From: Lachnospiraceae bacterium UBA4292
GTDB lineage: Bacteria > Bacillota > Clostridia > Lachnospirales > Lachnospiraceae
Direction: 5' to 3'
DNA: 30,074 nt
Assembly (NCBI GenBank): GCA_002395865.1
Contig: DGVE01000056.1
Location: 1 to 30,074 of the forward strand
Translations under genes and position numbers: made by a program
The notes under the pieces: generated by a model
The model's input: the letters and a program-made list of their open reading frames with translations, nothing else
What the model was told of the DNA's origin: nothing
Database searches by the model: none
Shown here: positions 1 to 7,214 of the stretch, piece after piece
Position numbering within the stretch: the stretch's first letter is position 1
Layout of the letters: the number at the start of each line of letters is the position of its first letter

Positions 1-23
1 TTCGAGTCCCATGCCCTCCGCCA
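1..23 (+). tRNA. 3' end of a tRNA gene, probably tRNA-Ser (partial)
   Basis: The first bases read as a T-loop (TTCGAGT), the 3' half of a T-stem (CCCAT), the 3' half of an acceptor stem (GCCCTCC), discriminator G and an encoded CCA. The implied 5' acceptor strand is GGAGGGC, and G73 with a GGAGG start is typical of bacterial tRNA-Ser. The rest of the gene is off the left edge. It abuts the end of a prophage late operon, so this 3' end is the likely attachment core. The alternative is that this is only the att copy left by integration and the intact tRNA lies at the other prophage end. Confidence 0.7.
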
Positions 24-30
24 AAATAAG

Positions 31-64
31 AATCCCGAGATCTCAACGGATTTCGGGATTTTTC
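31..64 (+). terminator. Rho-independent terminator after the tRNA
   Basis: An 8-bp perfect stem, AATCCCGA (31-38) with TCGGGATT (53-60), is followed by a T-rich run. The loop contains a second short palindrome, GAGATCTC. It lies 7 bp after the tRNA CCA, as expected for a tRNA transcript terminator. Confidence 0.75.
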
Positions 65-90
65 TTTGTGTTTTCAAGGGTTTGCGGATT

Positions 91-140
91 TTACATATCG
101 ATACATATCGACACATTTTGACACATGTTAATACATGTTT
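91..140. repeat. Five tandem 10-bp helically phased repeats next to the att site
   Basis: Five consecutive 10-mers share an ACAT core at the same position: TTACATATCG, ATACATATCG, ACACATTTTG, ACACATGTTA, ATACATGTTT. The last two place ACATGT palindromes exactly 10 bp apart (123-128, 133-138). One unit per helical turn would put identical contacts on one DNA face. Beside a tRNA att core this suggests arm-type binding sites for the phage tyrosine recombinase or its excisionase; that role is inferred. Confidence 0.6.
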
Positions 141-144
141 TTTG

Positions 145-170
145 CAAAAAGTCTGAACAAAAAGTCTGAA
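145..170. repeat. Tandem pair of 13-bp repeats (CAAAAAGTCTGAA)
   Basis: Two perfect, directly abutting copies of CAAAAAGTCTGAA lie immediately inside the 10-bp repeat array. Their place in the attachment region suggests a second class of recombinase or accessory-factor sites. No coding frame explains them. Confidence 0.65.
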
Positions 171-199
171 TGTTTTTCCACTTTGGATAAATAATTCTC

Positions 200-234
200 A
201 AAAAGAAAAATAGGCCCGGATAAGCCTCCGAGCC
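200..234 (-). terminator. Rho-independent terminator of the small RHH-like gene
   Basis: Read on the minus strand, an 8-bp stem (GGCTCGGA with TCCGGGCC, one G-U pair, 6-nt loop) is followed by TATTTTTCTTTTT. It starts 7 bp after the stop codon of the small gene at 242-358 and gives that gene its own transcript end. Confidence 0.75.
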
Positions 235-241
235 GTTGATT

Positions 242-358
242 TTACTGATGCTTCATATGTTCCCTTAACAGGGCTTTGATCAGGCCTTGCTTATTGGGAA
301 CAGTCCGAAGATACTCTATGATGTCCGCATCCGTGGTGTTTACCAAAAGGACAGACAC
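242..358 (-). CDS. Small ribbon-helix-helix-like protein (start uncertain)
   Basis: The frame is open from a stop at 416-418 down to TAA at 242-244, giving up to 57 codons. The sequence contains DADIIEYL and NKQGLIKALLREHM, the pattern of small proteins common in Firmicute phages and conjugative elements (x-x-TDADI...L...NKQG-IK-L-R), thought to be RHH-like. Homologs usually begin about 18 residues earlier, at a stretch equivalent to VQRASQRAYDRERR. That stretch is in frame here (358-406) but has no ATG, GTG or TTG. The only usable start after the predicted promoter is GTG at 356-358 (38 aa). So the gene either uses a shortened or non-canonical start or has lost its start codon. It is monocistronic with its own promoter, operator and terminator, like a phage moron. 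Function is unknown; autoregulation is inferred. Confidence 0.55.
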   Translation of the reverse strand: MSVLLVNTTDADIIEYLRTVPNKQGLIKALLREHMKHQ

Positions 359-412
359 CCTCGTCCTGCGCTCCCTGTCGTATGCCCTCTGTGAAGCCCT
401 CTGGACGGTTGT

Positions 413-440
413 ATATTAACTCTGTGTCCACAGAAGTCAA
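413..440 (-). promoter_or_regulatory. Promoter of the small RHH-like gene
   Basis: On the minus strand TTGACT (440-435) and TAATAT (418-413) are separated by 16 bp, close to the sigma-A consensus. Transcription would start near 406. Because the -10 overlaps the first open codons of the frame, translation must begin downstream. Confidence 0.65.
421..434. promoter_or_regulatory. Palindromic operator inside the promoter spacer
   Basis: TCTGTGTCCACAGA is a 6+2+6 perfect inverted repeat that fills the spacer between -35 and -10. A protein bound here would block RNA polymerase. The gene downstream looks like a ribbon-helix-helix protein, a class that often binds such short palindromes, so autorepression is a reasonable inference. 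Confidence 0.55.
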
Positions 441-501
441 GTCATTTTTAAAAGATTTTTTATTTATTTTTCCCGGAATATGTTCAAATATTTGTACAAA
501 T

Positions 502-540
502 AAAAAAGCTCCCCAGAGCCGTAGCTCCAGGGAGTAAAAA
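502..540 (-). terminator. Terminator of the phage late operon
   Basis: On the minus strand an 11-bp stem (two G-U pairs) closes a C(UACG)G tetraloop of the very stable UNCG class and is followed by TTTTTT. It lies just after the endolysin stop and should end the late transcript. Confidence 0.85.
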
Positions 541-572
541 CAGGGGATCTATTGCATCCGACAAACGGTATG

Positions 573-1430
573 CTACAGAATATAATAGATGATGGCTTTG
601 ACAGTAAGAGCGCCCAGGTAGCCATCGACATCAAGGTTCGCTCCCTTGGCGTTGCAAAACCTCTGAACAGCCTTCACGAAGTTCGGACCTGCCACGCCAT
701 CAACGTCATCGGAATAGTATCCTGCCATCGCAGCCATCATAGCCCTAATAAGAGCAGACCCGGTTGCCTGCCTGTAAAAGAGCTTGAACTTCCAGCCGTC
801 TCCTATAGCAGGGAGATACCTTTTATTACCGTTCCACTGGCCCCAGATCTCGCCATCAACATAGGTCCCGAACTTCTGCTGCAGCTTGATCGTAAGGTCA
901 GAGTCCCAAAGGTAAGCCTTAGATCCATCGGTGATCGCGGCCCAAGTGTGTCCCTTGGATTTGGTCACACCAATATCTCCAGCCCTAAGGTAGTCCGACT
1001 TGTGCTGATACTTGTACCCGGTAAGCTCGACAAAAGCTCCGGTAGCAAGAAGAACAGCAGCCTCGTCTCCAGTATAGAAATAGGGTACCGCATACCCTAA
1101 TGCATAGGATACGCATACCCTAACGAGCTGTGAGCAATCGGTCTCGACCGGATAGTCCACCTTGGTGACATCGAATCCATACGGAGCCACCGCATAAAAC
1201 AAAGACTGATTATCACCCTGGTCATACCCGATGTTGTTGTTCTTGCAGGCCGCTTCCATGCACCAGGCGATCTTCTCTGCGACCTCGGGATCTTTTGCAC
1301 GGAGAATCCTCCATCCGCCTGTCCTTGCGTACCAGGTATGCGTATAGACCTCTCGTCCGGTCTGGTCTCCTGCCTTTCCTCCCGTGATGTGTCCATTCTC
1401 ATCGCAGCGTGCGTGCCCAATGATAACCAT
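573..1430 (-). CDS. Endolysin: cysteine amidase/endopeptidase with C-terminal cell-wall-binding domain
   Basis: A 285-aa peptidoglycan hydrolase that ends the late operon, next to the holin. Residues 1-175 form an NlpC/P60- or CHAP-like domain. The likely catalytic Cys99 sits in VETDCSQLV at a helix start and the likely His161 in KSKGHTWAAI. The N-terminal stretch IGHARCDENGHITGG is typical of lysins of clostridial phages. Residues about 225-285 resemble a peptidoglycan-binding repeat, with DVDGVAGPNFVKAVQRF followed by LDVDGYLGALTVKAI. There is no signal peptide, so release through a holin is expected. The ATG overlaps the holin stop by one base (TAATG), giving translational coupling. Whether it cuts the amide or a peptide bond cannot be decided from sequence. 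Confidence 0.85.
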   Translation of the reverse strand: MVIIGHARCDENGHITGGKAGDQTGREVYTHTWYARTGGWRILRAKDPEVAEKIAWCMEAACKNNNIGYDQGDNQSLFYAVAPYGFDVTKVDYPVETDCSQLVRVCVSYALGYAVPYFYTGDEAAVLLATGAFVELTGYKYQHKSDYLRAGDIGVTKSKGHTWAAITDGSKAYLWDSDLTIKLQQKFGTYVDGEIWGQWNGNKRYLPAIGDGWKFKLFYRQATGSALIRAMMAAMAGYYSDDVDGVAGPNFVKAVQRFCNAKGANLDVDGYLGALTVKAIIYYIL

Positions 1431-1627
1431 TATTCTTCCTCCTCGGGGATTCCCGCAAGGGATGTGAGGATAGAAAGAACCGCAGCCACACCAGACACAG
1501 AAAGAACTGCTATCCAGTCGACCTCGGAAAACCTATATCCTACAGTGATAAGAGACACTGCAGTCTGTGCAAAGGTCTTAATAGCACGGATGCCTGCGGC
1601 CTTAGCCCATTTCTTCCAATTTCTCAT
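1430..1627 (-). CDS. Phage holin, r1t-like family
   Basis: A 65-aa membrane protein directly upstream of the endolysin. A short basic N-terminus (MRNWKKWAKAAGIRAIKTF) leads into two hydrophobic stretches, about residues 18-32 and 38-58, and a highly acidic tail (PEEEE). Sequence and length match small holins of the lactococcal phage r1t type, with the characteristic AGIRAIKTFAQTAV segment. Its role is to open the membrane at a set time so that the endolysin reaches the wall. Its stop overlaps the endolysin ATG. A good ribosome site (GGAGG) precedes the ATG. Confidence 0.85.
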   Translation of the reverse strand: MRNWKKWAKAAGIRAIKTFAQTAVSLITVGYRFSEVDWIAVLSVSGVAAVLSILTSLAGIPEEEE

Positions 1628-1670
1628 GTCTTTTTACCTCCTTCGATAAAAATTACCCAATCGCAACATA

Positions 1671-1713
1671 AAAACGCGCCAGATGGGCTGTTTTGAACCT
1701 CCATGCGCGTTTT
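1671..1713 (-). terminator. Hairpin with T-run between the coiled-coil gene and the holin (attenuator or terminator)
   Basis: AAAACGCGC (1671-1679) pairs perfectly with GCGCGTTTT (1705-1713). On the minus strand the stem ends in TTTTTATG, and it begins at the stop codon of the upstream gene. The A/T ends of the stem make a U-tract on exit. It could reduce lysis-gene expression from the tail transcript. Confidence 0.5.
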
Positions 1714-2068
1714 AAAGCTTATTAATAGATTTAAGCAGGTCTACCCGATGCTTGATATAAGTATTCCCGCCTTTTGAGGTGTAATGCTCGTATTGCTCCC
1801 AGAACCTCTGATACTCGATCTCGTCCTTAGGTTCTCCCCTTTCAAGCTCCGATAAGAAGGTCACCAGATAGTTCTTACAGTTCTCAAGGTCAATGGAGTC
1901 TTGGTTCTTTTTTAAGGACTCGAGGTCCTTCTTTAAAGCATCGACCTGATCCTTCATGGCCTCAGCTACCCATTTTTTCATGTCTTTCTTTATACTCTTC
2001 ACCGCCGCCGCAAAGGCCACGATAAAAACAAGAGCTGCAGACACCTGTCCTATCGTGATGTTCTCCAT
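1712..2068 (-). CDS. Phage protein with N-terminal membrane segment and coiled coil
   Basis: A 118-aa protein. Residues 6-24 are hydrophobic (VSAALVFIVAFAAAV). A lysine/glutamate-rich coiled coil spans about residues 26-60, and the C-terminal part has the conserved run NYLVTFLSELERGEP and RFWEQYEHYTSKGGNTYIKHRV. Small proteins of this build are common just upstream of holins in Firmicute phages. They may be holin partners or membrane anchors, but no function is established that I can name. It starts 1 bp before the stop of the upstream gene at 2069 and is followed by a hairpin. Confidence 0.75.
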   Translation of the reverse strand: MENITIGQVSAALVFIVAFAAAVKSIKKDMKKWVAEAMKDQVDALKKDLESLKKNQDSIDLENCKNYLVTFLSELERGEPKDEIEYQRFWEQYEHYTSKGGNTYIKHRVDLLKSINKL

Positions 2069-2464
2069 TTATCCCTCCAAAGCAGCAAGCCTTGCCTCAA
2101 GTTCCTTGATCCTGAGCTCCTCGTCAGTCAGTCTCGCCATGCGTATCCATGTGCAGGACTCCATCTCGGATGCACCGATGATGACATCCGCGATAGCTCC
2201 GGTGCCCGCAGACAGGAACATGGTGTACCCGGACCAAGGATACGCGGAGTCAATCTGATTGTTCTCCTCATCGAACACATCCTCGCCAAGGATGATGTTC
2301 TCGCAGTTGGCCTCGGTGAACAGAGCTCTTGCCTGATTCACGCTGATTTCAGCGGGAAGAAGAAAGGTCAGGGTATCTCTGGCCTTGCCGTTATAATACT
2401 TGATTTCGGAGTGAACTCCGAGGGCCTGAAGAACAGTCCCGTCATTAAGTGTGACTTTTGTCAT
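2069..2464 (-). CDS. Phage tail-region protein of unknown function
   Basis: I place the start at ATG 2462-2464 (131 aa, beginning MTKVTLNDGTVLQALGV), because AAGGAGGAAATC precedes it. A longer frame from 2488 would run back over that ribosome site and into the upstream gene. The N-terminal half is beta-rich with an LNDGTV start that recurs in small clostridial phage tail proteins. The C-terminus is a helix (DEELRIKELEARLAALEG) that could form a coiled coil. Its place between the tail-tip gene and the lysis cassette suggests a minor tail or assembly protein. I do not recognise a characterised homolog. Confidence 0.7.
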   Translation of the reverse strand: MTKVTLNDGTVLQALGVHSEIKYYNGKARDTLTFLLPAEISVNQARALFTEANCENIILGEDVFDEENNQIDSAYPWSGYTMFLSAGTGAIADVIIGASEMESCTWIRMARLTDEELRIKELEARLAALEG

Positions 2465-2474
2465 GATTTCCTCC

Positions 2475-3158
2475 TTATGCGATTGCATCTACGCACTTGA
2501 CCGTGTAGGTTTTATTAGATATTGTATAACTTGGCAAAGGAATTGTTTGAGTCCAAGTATATCCACTTATGCTTGATGCTGAATATAACTTGTAATAGAA
2601 ATAATTTGTTGGCCCGCCATACGATGTCAAAGTATAAGAATCAGTTGAAAATGGGTTTATATTCCATCCATTTTCAACTTTTAATTGTGGATAAATCCAA
2701 CAGTTATAACTTGCGACTCCTTGTGCCTCGGTCGCTTTAGTTATATTAACAACACCAGCCGTTCCAAAGGCGGTCGTATAAGTAGCCTTGTACCCATTTC
2801 TATATACCGCATAAACAGTAGCTCTTACTATCGTAGCGCGTAATGGAGTGCCCGCTTTGACAGCCAAAGTAATTCCGGAGTTTGAACAGGAAAAAGAGCC
2901 ATTTTGATTTAATATGGCCCTTGTTGTTCCTAAACTGGTCCCCTCACTAAGGTCACTTCCCGCGGCATCTTTTCTTGTGTCGCATGCGTCAAATCTATAC
3001 TCGATGTGAGAAACTCCACTCGCAGTATAGTCGTAGCACTTCTTCACTGCGCCGTTATATCCACAATAGACATAGTTGGCCGGATGGACTGCTCCGCCAT
3101 ATCCTACAGATGGATGCGCGCTTTTTACAGCGCCGCCATGTCCTACGTAAATAGGCAT
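2475..3158 (-). CDS. Putative tail-tip/receptor-binding protein with glycine-rich N-terminal repeats
   Basis: A 227-aa protein preceded by AGGAGGTCTAT. The N-terminus holds three short repeats built on Y-x-G-x-x-G-A-V (YVGHGGAV, VGYGGAV, YCGYNGAV), a pattern seen at the start of distal tail proteins in clostridial phages. The remainder is beta-rich, aromatic and Ser/Thr/Tyr-rich (for example YKATYTTAFG and YFYYKLYSASS), as in adhesins. The coding DNA is visibly richer in A/T than the fibre gene before it, suggesting that this tip module was acquired separately. Host-recognition function is inferred from position and composition only. Confidence 0.6.
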   Translation of the reverse strand: MPIYVGHGGAVKSAHPSVGYGGAVHPANYVYCGYNGAVKKCYDYTASGVSHIEYRFDACDTRKDAAGSDLSEGTSLGTTRAILNQNGSFSCSNSGITLAVKAGTPLRATIVRATVYAVYRNGYKATYTTAFGTAGVVNITKATEAQGVASYNCWIYPQLKVENGWNINPFSTDSYTLTSYGGPTNYFYYKLYSASSISGYTWTQTIPLPSYTISNKTYTVKCVDAIA

Positions 3159-3167
3159 ATAGACCTC

Positions 3168-5177
3168 CTATACATAGACGAACGCGATTCGGCCATTCGC
3201 AAGGGATGACGGAGTCGCATTGGTGATGATGCTCGCCCTCGGTCTTGAGGTCGAGTAGTCGGTCCCGGTCCACGCGGACACGCCTGTGCCACCGTGGGCC
3301 TCGCCCAGAGTGCCAGATGTGATAGCGCTTGCCGCGTGATTATGCGATGCCGCCGCGTAGGCAGTAGACGCTGTATAGGCCGCGGTGCCAAGGCCCTTGA
3401 CTGACACGTTCTTGCCTGCGATCTTGACCTGACCATTAGAGTCTCCGGTCGCAAGAGCGATGCCGTGAGTATGGTCCTGTCTTGCATAGTTCGTAGAAGA
3501 GCCCTGTGCACCAGAAGTCGCGATGTTGCCCGGAGCTGCGGTGGCCGCAGTATAGGTCGTATTGGTAGGAACGACCCAGGTACCGTCACCTCTTAAAAAG
3601 CTCGTCTGTTTCCCTGCTGCCGGAGCCGGAACAAGTCCTGCCTTACCTGCCGCAGAAGCGGTCGCAGCCGTCATGTTGCTGTAGGTGGTATTATTATCAG
3701 GCGGCACCTGCCACGTACCATCGGACCTGAGATACCTCGTAGCGGCACCAGCGGCCGGAGCCGGAACAAGGCCAGCCGTGCCTGCTGCAGAGGTAGAAGC
3801 CCCGGTCATATTGGAGTAAGTGGTATTGGTATCCGGCGGAACCACCCATGTGCCGTCCTGCCTTAAGTACTTGGTTGTGGTAGTCTCGTTCGGAAGTGTT
3901 GGACAAAGACCTGCTGCAGACTTGGAAACCGTTCCGTAGGTGGTATTCGGTGGTGCTACCCACGATCCATCCTGCCTGAGATACTTAGTCGTGGTGGTCT
4001 CATTAGGCAGCGCCGGGCAAAGGCCTGCCGCAGATTTTGAAACAGTTCCATAGGTCGTATTGGCATCGTTTCTCCATGCCGGATTTCCAGATTCGTCTGT
4101 CTTCCAGACCTTATTTGCGTTTGATGTAGTAGGTGCTGCAACATAGCCAGCCGCAGTAACTGTATTTGCATTCCAGGTATTGTTGTCAGGCGGTACCTGC
4201 CATGTGCCATCGGACCTGAGATACCTTGTAGCAGCGCCCGCTGCAGGTGCCGGAACAAGGCCTGCCGTGCCTGCTGCAGAGGTCGTAGCACCTGACATGT
4301 TCGAATAGGTCGTATCCGTAAATTTAGCGTTTGCAGGTACAGCGGTCTGAACAGTCAGGTTGTTGACCTTAGAAGCGTTCGCCGCCGTGCCGCCGTAGTT
4401 AGAAGCGGTCAGTCCGAGCACAGAAGATAACTTTCCTGAGATGTAGTTCCACAGCGAAGATAGAGGTCTCCTGTAGAACGGAGTCGAACCGTTCGCGCCG
4501 CTCGTAACAAAATCGACCGCGTCAGTCGGGTCTGTCGTGCTCTGTGCCGCTCCGGACAGGATGGTCGTGCAGGCCGCGCCTGCAGTCGTCTGTCCAGTGC
4601 CGCCTCTTGCAACTCCTAAGGTCCCGGACGTTACCTGACTGGCTGCGATCGCTATGTCTGAATAGGTCGCCTCGATCTTACCATCGGTCTCAGACACAGA
4701 GGTAATGGTCTTGCTCGCAGCTCCCGTGATAGCAGGTACGTCAAGCCCTGCGATAGCGGCTGCTACGCCCTTGCCTGATATAGGTGCTGTGCTGTCAGGG
4801 TTATAACCTGCAGCAACTTCAGATGCTGTAGCGGAAATCTTACCATCGGTCTCAGATATGCCGGAAATGTACTTCCCGGCTCCTCCGACTGCGGGAACAT
4901 CAAGAGCTCCTACGGCATTCGCCACAGTGCTCTGCGTTGCTACTTTATTCGTCTGCGGGTCGTAGGTACCATCGTACTCCAGCTCCGTCTTAATGTCCTC
5001 AAAAGCATCGTTGAGGATTCCGATATCGGTAAGAGCCTCGTTGATCTTTCCGGATTGATAGTTGTAGCCATGCTTTGCAGACAGACCGACAGTCGTGCCG
5101 TCCGGAGCTACGATCTGCTCTGGTAGCCAGTTGACAGGAAGATCGGCTACAGGATTTGTTGCAATAGGCTTGTTCAT
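3168..5177 (-). CDS. Tail fibre protein with internal repeats (XkdV-position)
   Basis: A 669-aa protein translated from TAATG, its ATG overlapping the baseplate gene stop, with ribosome site GGAGGG. Residues about 1-180 link to the baseplate and carry SETDGKI repeats. Residues about 290-535 contain five degenerate units of roughly 30-40 residues, each built as [ST]DGTW-x-[VA]-P-P, then TTY, then SAAG-x-AGL-x-P, then T-[RK]-YLR. Two GTLG-x-A-x-GGTG motifs, near residues 188 and 630, are typical of phage fibres. A DHTHG segment lies near the last repeat. The C-terminus is a short tip. The unit copies are also similar at the DNA level, so copy number can change by recombination. The partner is probably the host surface. 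Confidence 0.8.
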   Translation of the reverse strand: MNKPIATNPVADLPVNWLPEQIVAPDGTTVGLSAKHGYNYQSGKINEALTDIGILNDAFEDIKTELEYDGTYDPQTNKVATQSTVANAVGALDVPAVGGAGKYISGISETDGKISATASEVAAGYNPDSTAPISGKGVAAAIAGLDVPAITGAASKTITSVSETDGKIEATYSDIAIAASQVTSGTLGVARGGTGQTTAGAACTTILSGAAQSTTDPTDAVDFVTSGANGSTPFYRRPLSSLWNYISGKLSSVLGLTASNYGGTAANASKVNNLTVQTAVPANAKFTDTTYSNMSGATTSAAGTAGLVPAPAAGAATRYLRSDGTWQVPPDNNTWNANTVTAAGYVAAPTTSNANKVWKTDESGNPAWRNDANTTYGTVSKSAAGLCPALPNETTTTKYLRQDGSWVAPPNTTYGTVSKSAAGLCPTLPNETTTTKYLRQDGTWVVPPDTNTTYSNMTGASTSAAGTAGLVPAPAAGAATRYLRSDGTWQVPPDNNTTYSNMTAATASAAGKAGLVPAPAAGKQTSFLRGDGTWVVPTNTTYTAATAAPGNIATSGAQGSSTNYARQDHTHGIALATGDSNGQVKIAGKNVSVKGLGTAAYTASTAYAAASHNHAASAITSGTLGEAHGGTGVSAWTGTDYSTSRPRASIITNATPSSLANGRIAFVYV
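3580..4300. repeat. Dispersed DNA repeats inside the tail fibre gene
   Basis: Closely related copies lie near 3695-3815 and 4187-4310, and a second pair near 3836-3950 and 3952-4062. A more divergent copy lies near 3580-3690. They encode the shaft units and could mediate length variation. Confidence 0.7.
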
Positions 5178-6064
5178 TAGAATCCCTCCTGAGTTGTTAT
5201 CTTATGCCTGATCTCGGTTCCGGATGCTACCGGAATGTATACAGATGACGAGGTGAGCGCATTGCCGCTCCCGTCAATAAGTTCGATTTTAGTGATGGCG
5301 TTTACCAGTCCGACCGGAACTTCATAGGTAACAGTCAGGACATTCCCGGTAACGCTCTTGACGATATCGGAGATCACATGCGTATCGTTTATCCTTGCCG
5401 CTGCGATATCCCCCGATACAAAGGTAGATACGCCTGTGATAAGTGTGTCGGTAAGAGATCTCGTGCTCGCCAATTTTCTTGGCACCTCCTCTCCTTTTCG
5501 CCGGAACGGGTTTCTGCCAAGCGCCCAGCCGCCAAGTTTGTAGTAATAGATAAAGTCCTCAGAACCTATCGCCTCGTTAAGGTTTAAGACCTCAGATACG
5601 AGAGGACGGTTCACGTATACGATATGCGCGGGCTTTGTCGTGGCGATCGTATAAGCTATCTCCACGGCGAAATCCTGCGACTCTGCCGATGACTCGATAT
5701 ACAGAGTATAGCTGTCATAGTCCATGACGGCTTCCCAGTTTCCAGGGCCGATCAGCTCGTCCAGCTTGGCATAGAACGTAGTCAGCGTAAAAGGCGGCCT
5801 GGTGGCGATCCTGTTGAGAACGACCATCCTCCTGAAATCCAGTGACTGTGTCTCAGTTACAGCTATGCCAAGAAGCTGTTCCCACTGAGATGCGGTCCCC
5901 TCGTCCATCGTCTGCACGAAAAAGTTGTCGTGGATCGCACTGATGAACTCGGCAAGCAGCTCAAGCTCGTACTCCTCCGCCTTCATGATCTGTTGATAGT
6001 CTTTTATAGGCGCATAAAAGTCCGGCAGAAGATCAAGCAGGTTTGTGTCGATCTGAAATGCCAT
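5177..6064 (-). CDS. xkdU: Baseplate protein, DUF2313/Mu gp48 (XkdU/YmfQ) family
   Basis: A 295-aa baseplate wedge component. The first 190 residues match the Mu gp48-like pattern: LLPDFYAPIKDYQQIMKAE at the start, then QWEQLLGI, then RRMVVLNRIATRPPFTL, then AKLDELIG, and a closing KPAHIVYV-x-RP. It is longer than the usual 190-200 aa. The extra C-terminal part (about 195-295) is beta-rich and may connect to the fibre encoded next. The order J protein, DUF2313, fibre is the standard order of PBSX-like baseplates. Confidence 0.85.
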   Translation of the reverse strand: MAFQIDTNLLDLLPDFYAPIKDYQQIMKAEEYELELLAEFISAIHDNFFVQTMDEGTASQWEQLLGIAVTETQSLDFRRMVVLNRIATRPPFTLTTFYAKLDELIGPGNWEAVMDYDSYTLYIESSAESQDFAVEIAYTIATTKPAHIVYVNRPLVSEVLNLNEAIGSEDFIYYYKLGGWALGRNPFRRKGEEVPRKLASTRSLTDTLITGVSTFVSGDIAAARINDTHVISDIVKSVTGNVLTVTYEVPVGLVNAITKIELIDGSGNALTSSSVYIPVASGTEIRHKITTQEGF

Positions 6065-6065
6065 A

Positions 6066-7214
6066 CTATCCCTCCGTAAGCGTTACGGTCCCAAGAACAG
6101 GAACCTGCTGCAGGGCAGAAGTTTCGGTAAGAGAAATGTCCGCAGCCGATCCGTTCAGCCTTACATTGGTGACATTAGTCACGCCTGTAACACTAAAGAT
6201 CGCCGTAAGGACCCTTGCAAGATAGACCCATGAGATATAGATCTCCGGGTCTGTAGCCTCAGCCACGCCCCAGTCGGTCCTTATCTCATTGAAGTACGCC
6301 TCAATAGCCTCCTCGACCGCAAGCTGGATAGCATCCATCGGTGTGCCCGCCGTGTGAGCAACAGTAGCGGATACATTGACAGTAAGAGGTGTGGCCGTGT
6401 CGACAGTTAACTCGGCACCGATAGGTGCAAAGCCTTCTCCCATCGCCGGAACCGGGTCTGCGTTCATCTGCAGAAGCGCAAGAAGCTCCTGCGTTATTGG
6501 GAGATGATCAGAACCGAGCACCGACACCTTGACAGTGCCGCCGCCGTTCCATACAGGGTATACCTGCACGCCTCCGAGCTTGACCGCAACGCTGCTCCCA
6601 TCAAGCGCCGTGACTTCGGTCAGTTCCAGGAAGTACTTCCTGTAGGCCGCAATGTTCCCTGCAAAAGGCTTGTCGGTAAGAGCCGTAACAAGCCGCGCCC
6701 TAAGAGCATCGTCTGTCTCAGGGTCGGAGCCATCGACTATGATAGATGTGAGCTGTGCGGATGTAAGTCCGGGGATAGTGGATATAGGCAGGATAGGCCC
6801 GGAGTACTGGTTCCCGATCTCTCCGGGAGTCTCAGAGGTAAGCCACCACTGCAGAGGATCTTCCGTTGCCGCAGTGACCGTAAAATTAATGGAATCACTT
6901 CCGGCTATAGTCGAAAACCTTGCTCCGGCATATACAGGAATGTTGAATACGCCAAGACGTACTGCAGGAGTCGCACCAAGCCGTGTAACGCCACCTATGG
7001 CGGCAATAAGGTCAAGGTCGGCCCCTACAGCGGTCTCGAGAAAAGACTGCAGCTGAAGCCGTGTCAGAGCCTCGTAGACCCCTTCGAGCTGGTACGCTGC
7101 AGGTGCAAGCGCCGTAGATATAGGTGATGTGTCCCTCTTATCGTATATGTCCGGGATGCGGGCCAGCATCTCTGCCAGAATAGCAGCTTTGGTCCTTTCG
7201 GAAAAATCAATCAT
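6066..7214 (-). CDS. xkdT: Baseplate J-like protein (XkdT/Mu gp47)
   Basis: A 382-aa baseplate wedge protein. It shows the family pattern: an N-terminal ILAEMLARIPDIYDKRDTSP, the central DDALRARLVTALTDKPFAGN followed by YRKYFLEL, and the later VKVSVLGSD and MDAIQLAVEEAIEAYFNEI. The length is usual for the family. Its ATG overlaps the upstream stop by 4 bases. It is flanked by XkdS- and XkdU-type genes, which supports the call. Confidence 0.88.
   Translation of the reverse strand: MIDFSERTKAAILAEMLARIPDIYDKRDTSPISTALAPAAYQLEGVYEALTRLQLQSFLETAVGADLDLIAAIGGVTRLGATPAVRLGVFNIPVYAGARFSTIAGSDSINFTVTAATEDPLQWWLTSETPGEIGNQYSGPILPISTIPGLTSAQLTSIIVDGSDPETDDALRARLVTALTDKPFAGNIAAYRKYFLELTEVTALDGSSVAVKLGGVQVYPVWNGGGTVKVSVLGSDHLPITQELLALLQMNADPVPAMGEGFAPIGAELTVDTATPLTVNVSATVAHTAGTPMDAIQLAVEEAIEAYFNEIRTDWGVAEATDPEIYISWVYLARVLTAIFSVTGVTNVTNVRLNGSAADISLTETSALQQVPVLGTVTLTEG

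Noticed and set aside
91..140. Reading the 10-bp repeats as a small CRISPR array
   Set aside because: Units are far too short, directly abutting and without spacers.
1..552. Looking for an integrase next to the attachment site
   Set aside because: No frame of adequate length is present; the gene should be at the other prophage end, outside the window.
3143..3589. 148-codon minus-strand frame inside the fibre gene
   Set aside because: Arg/Pro-rich alternative frame of repetitive GC-rich coding DNA.
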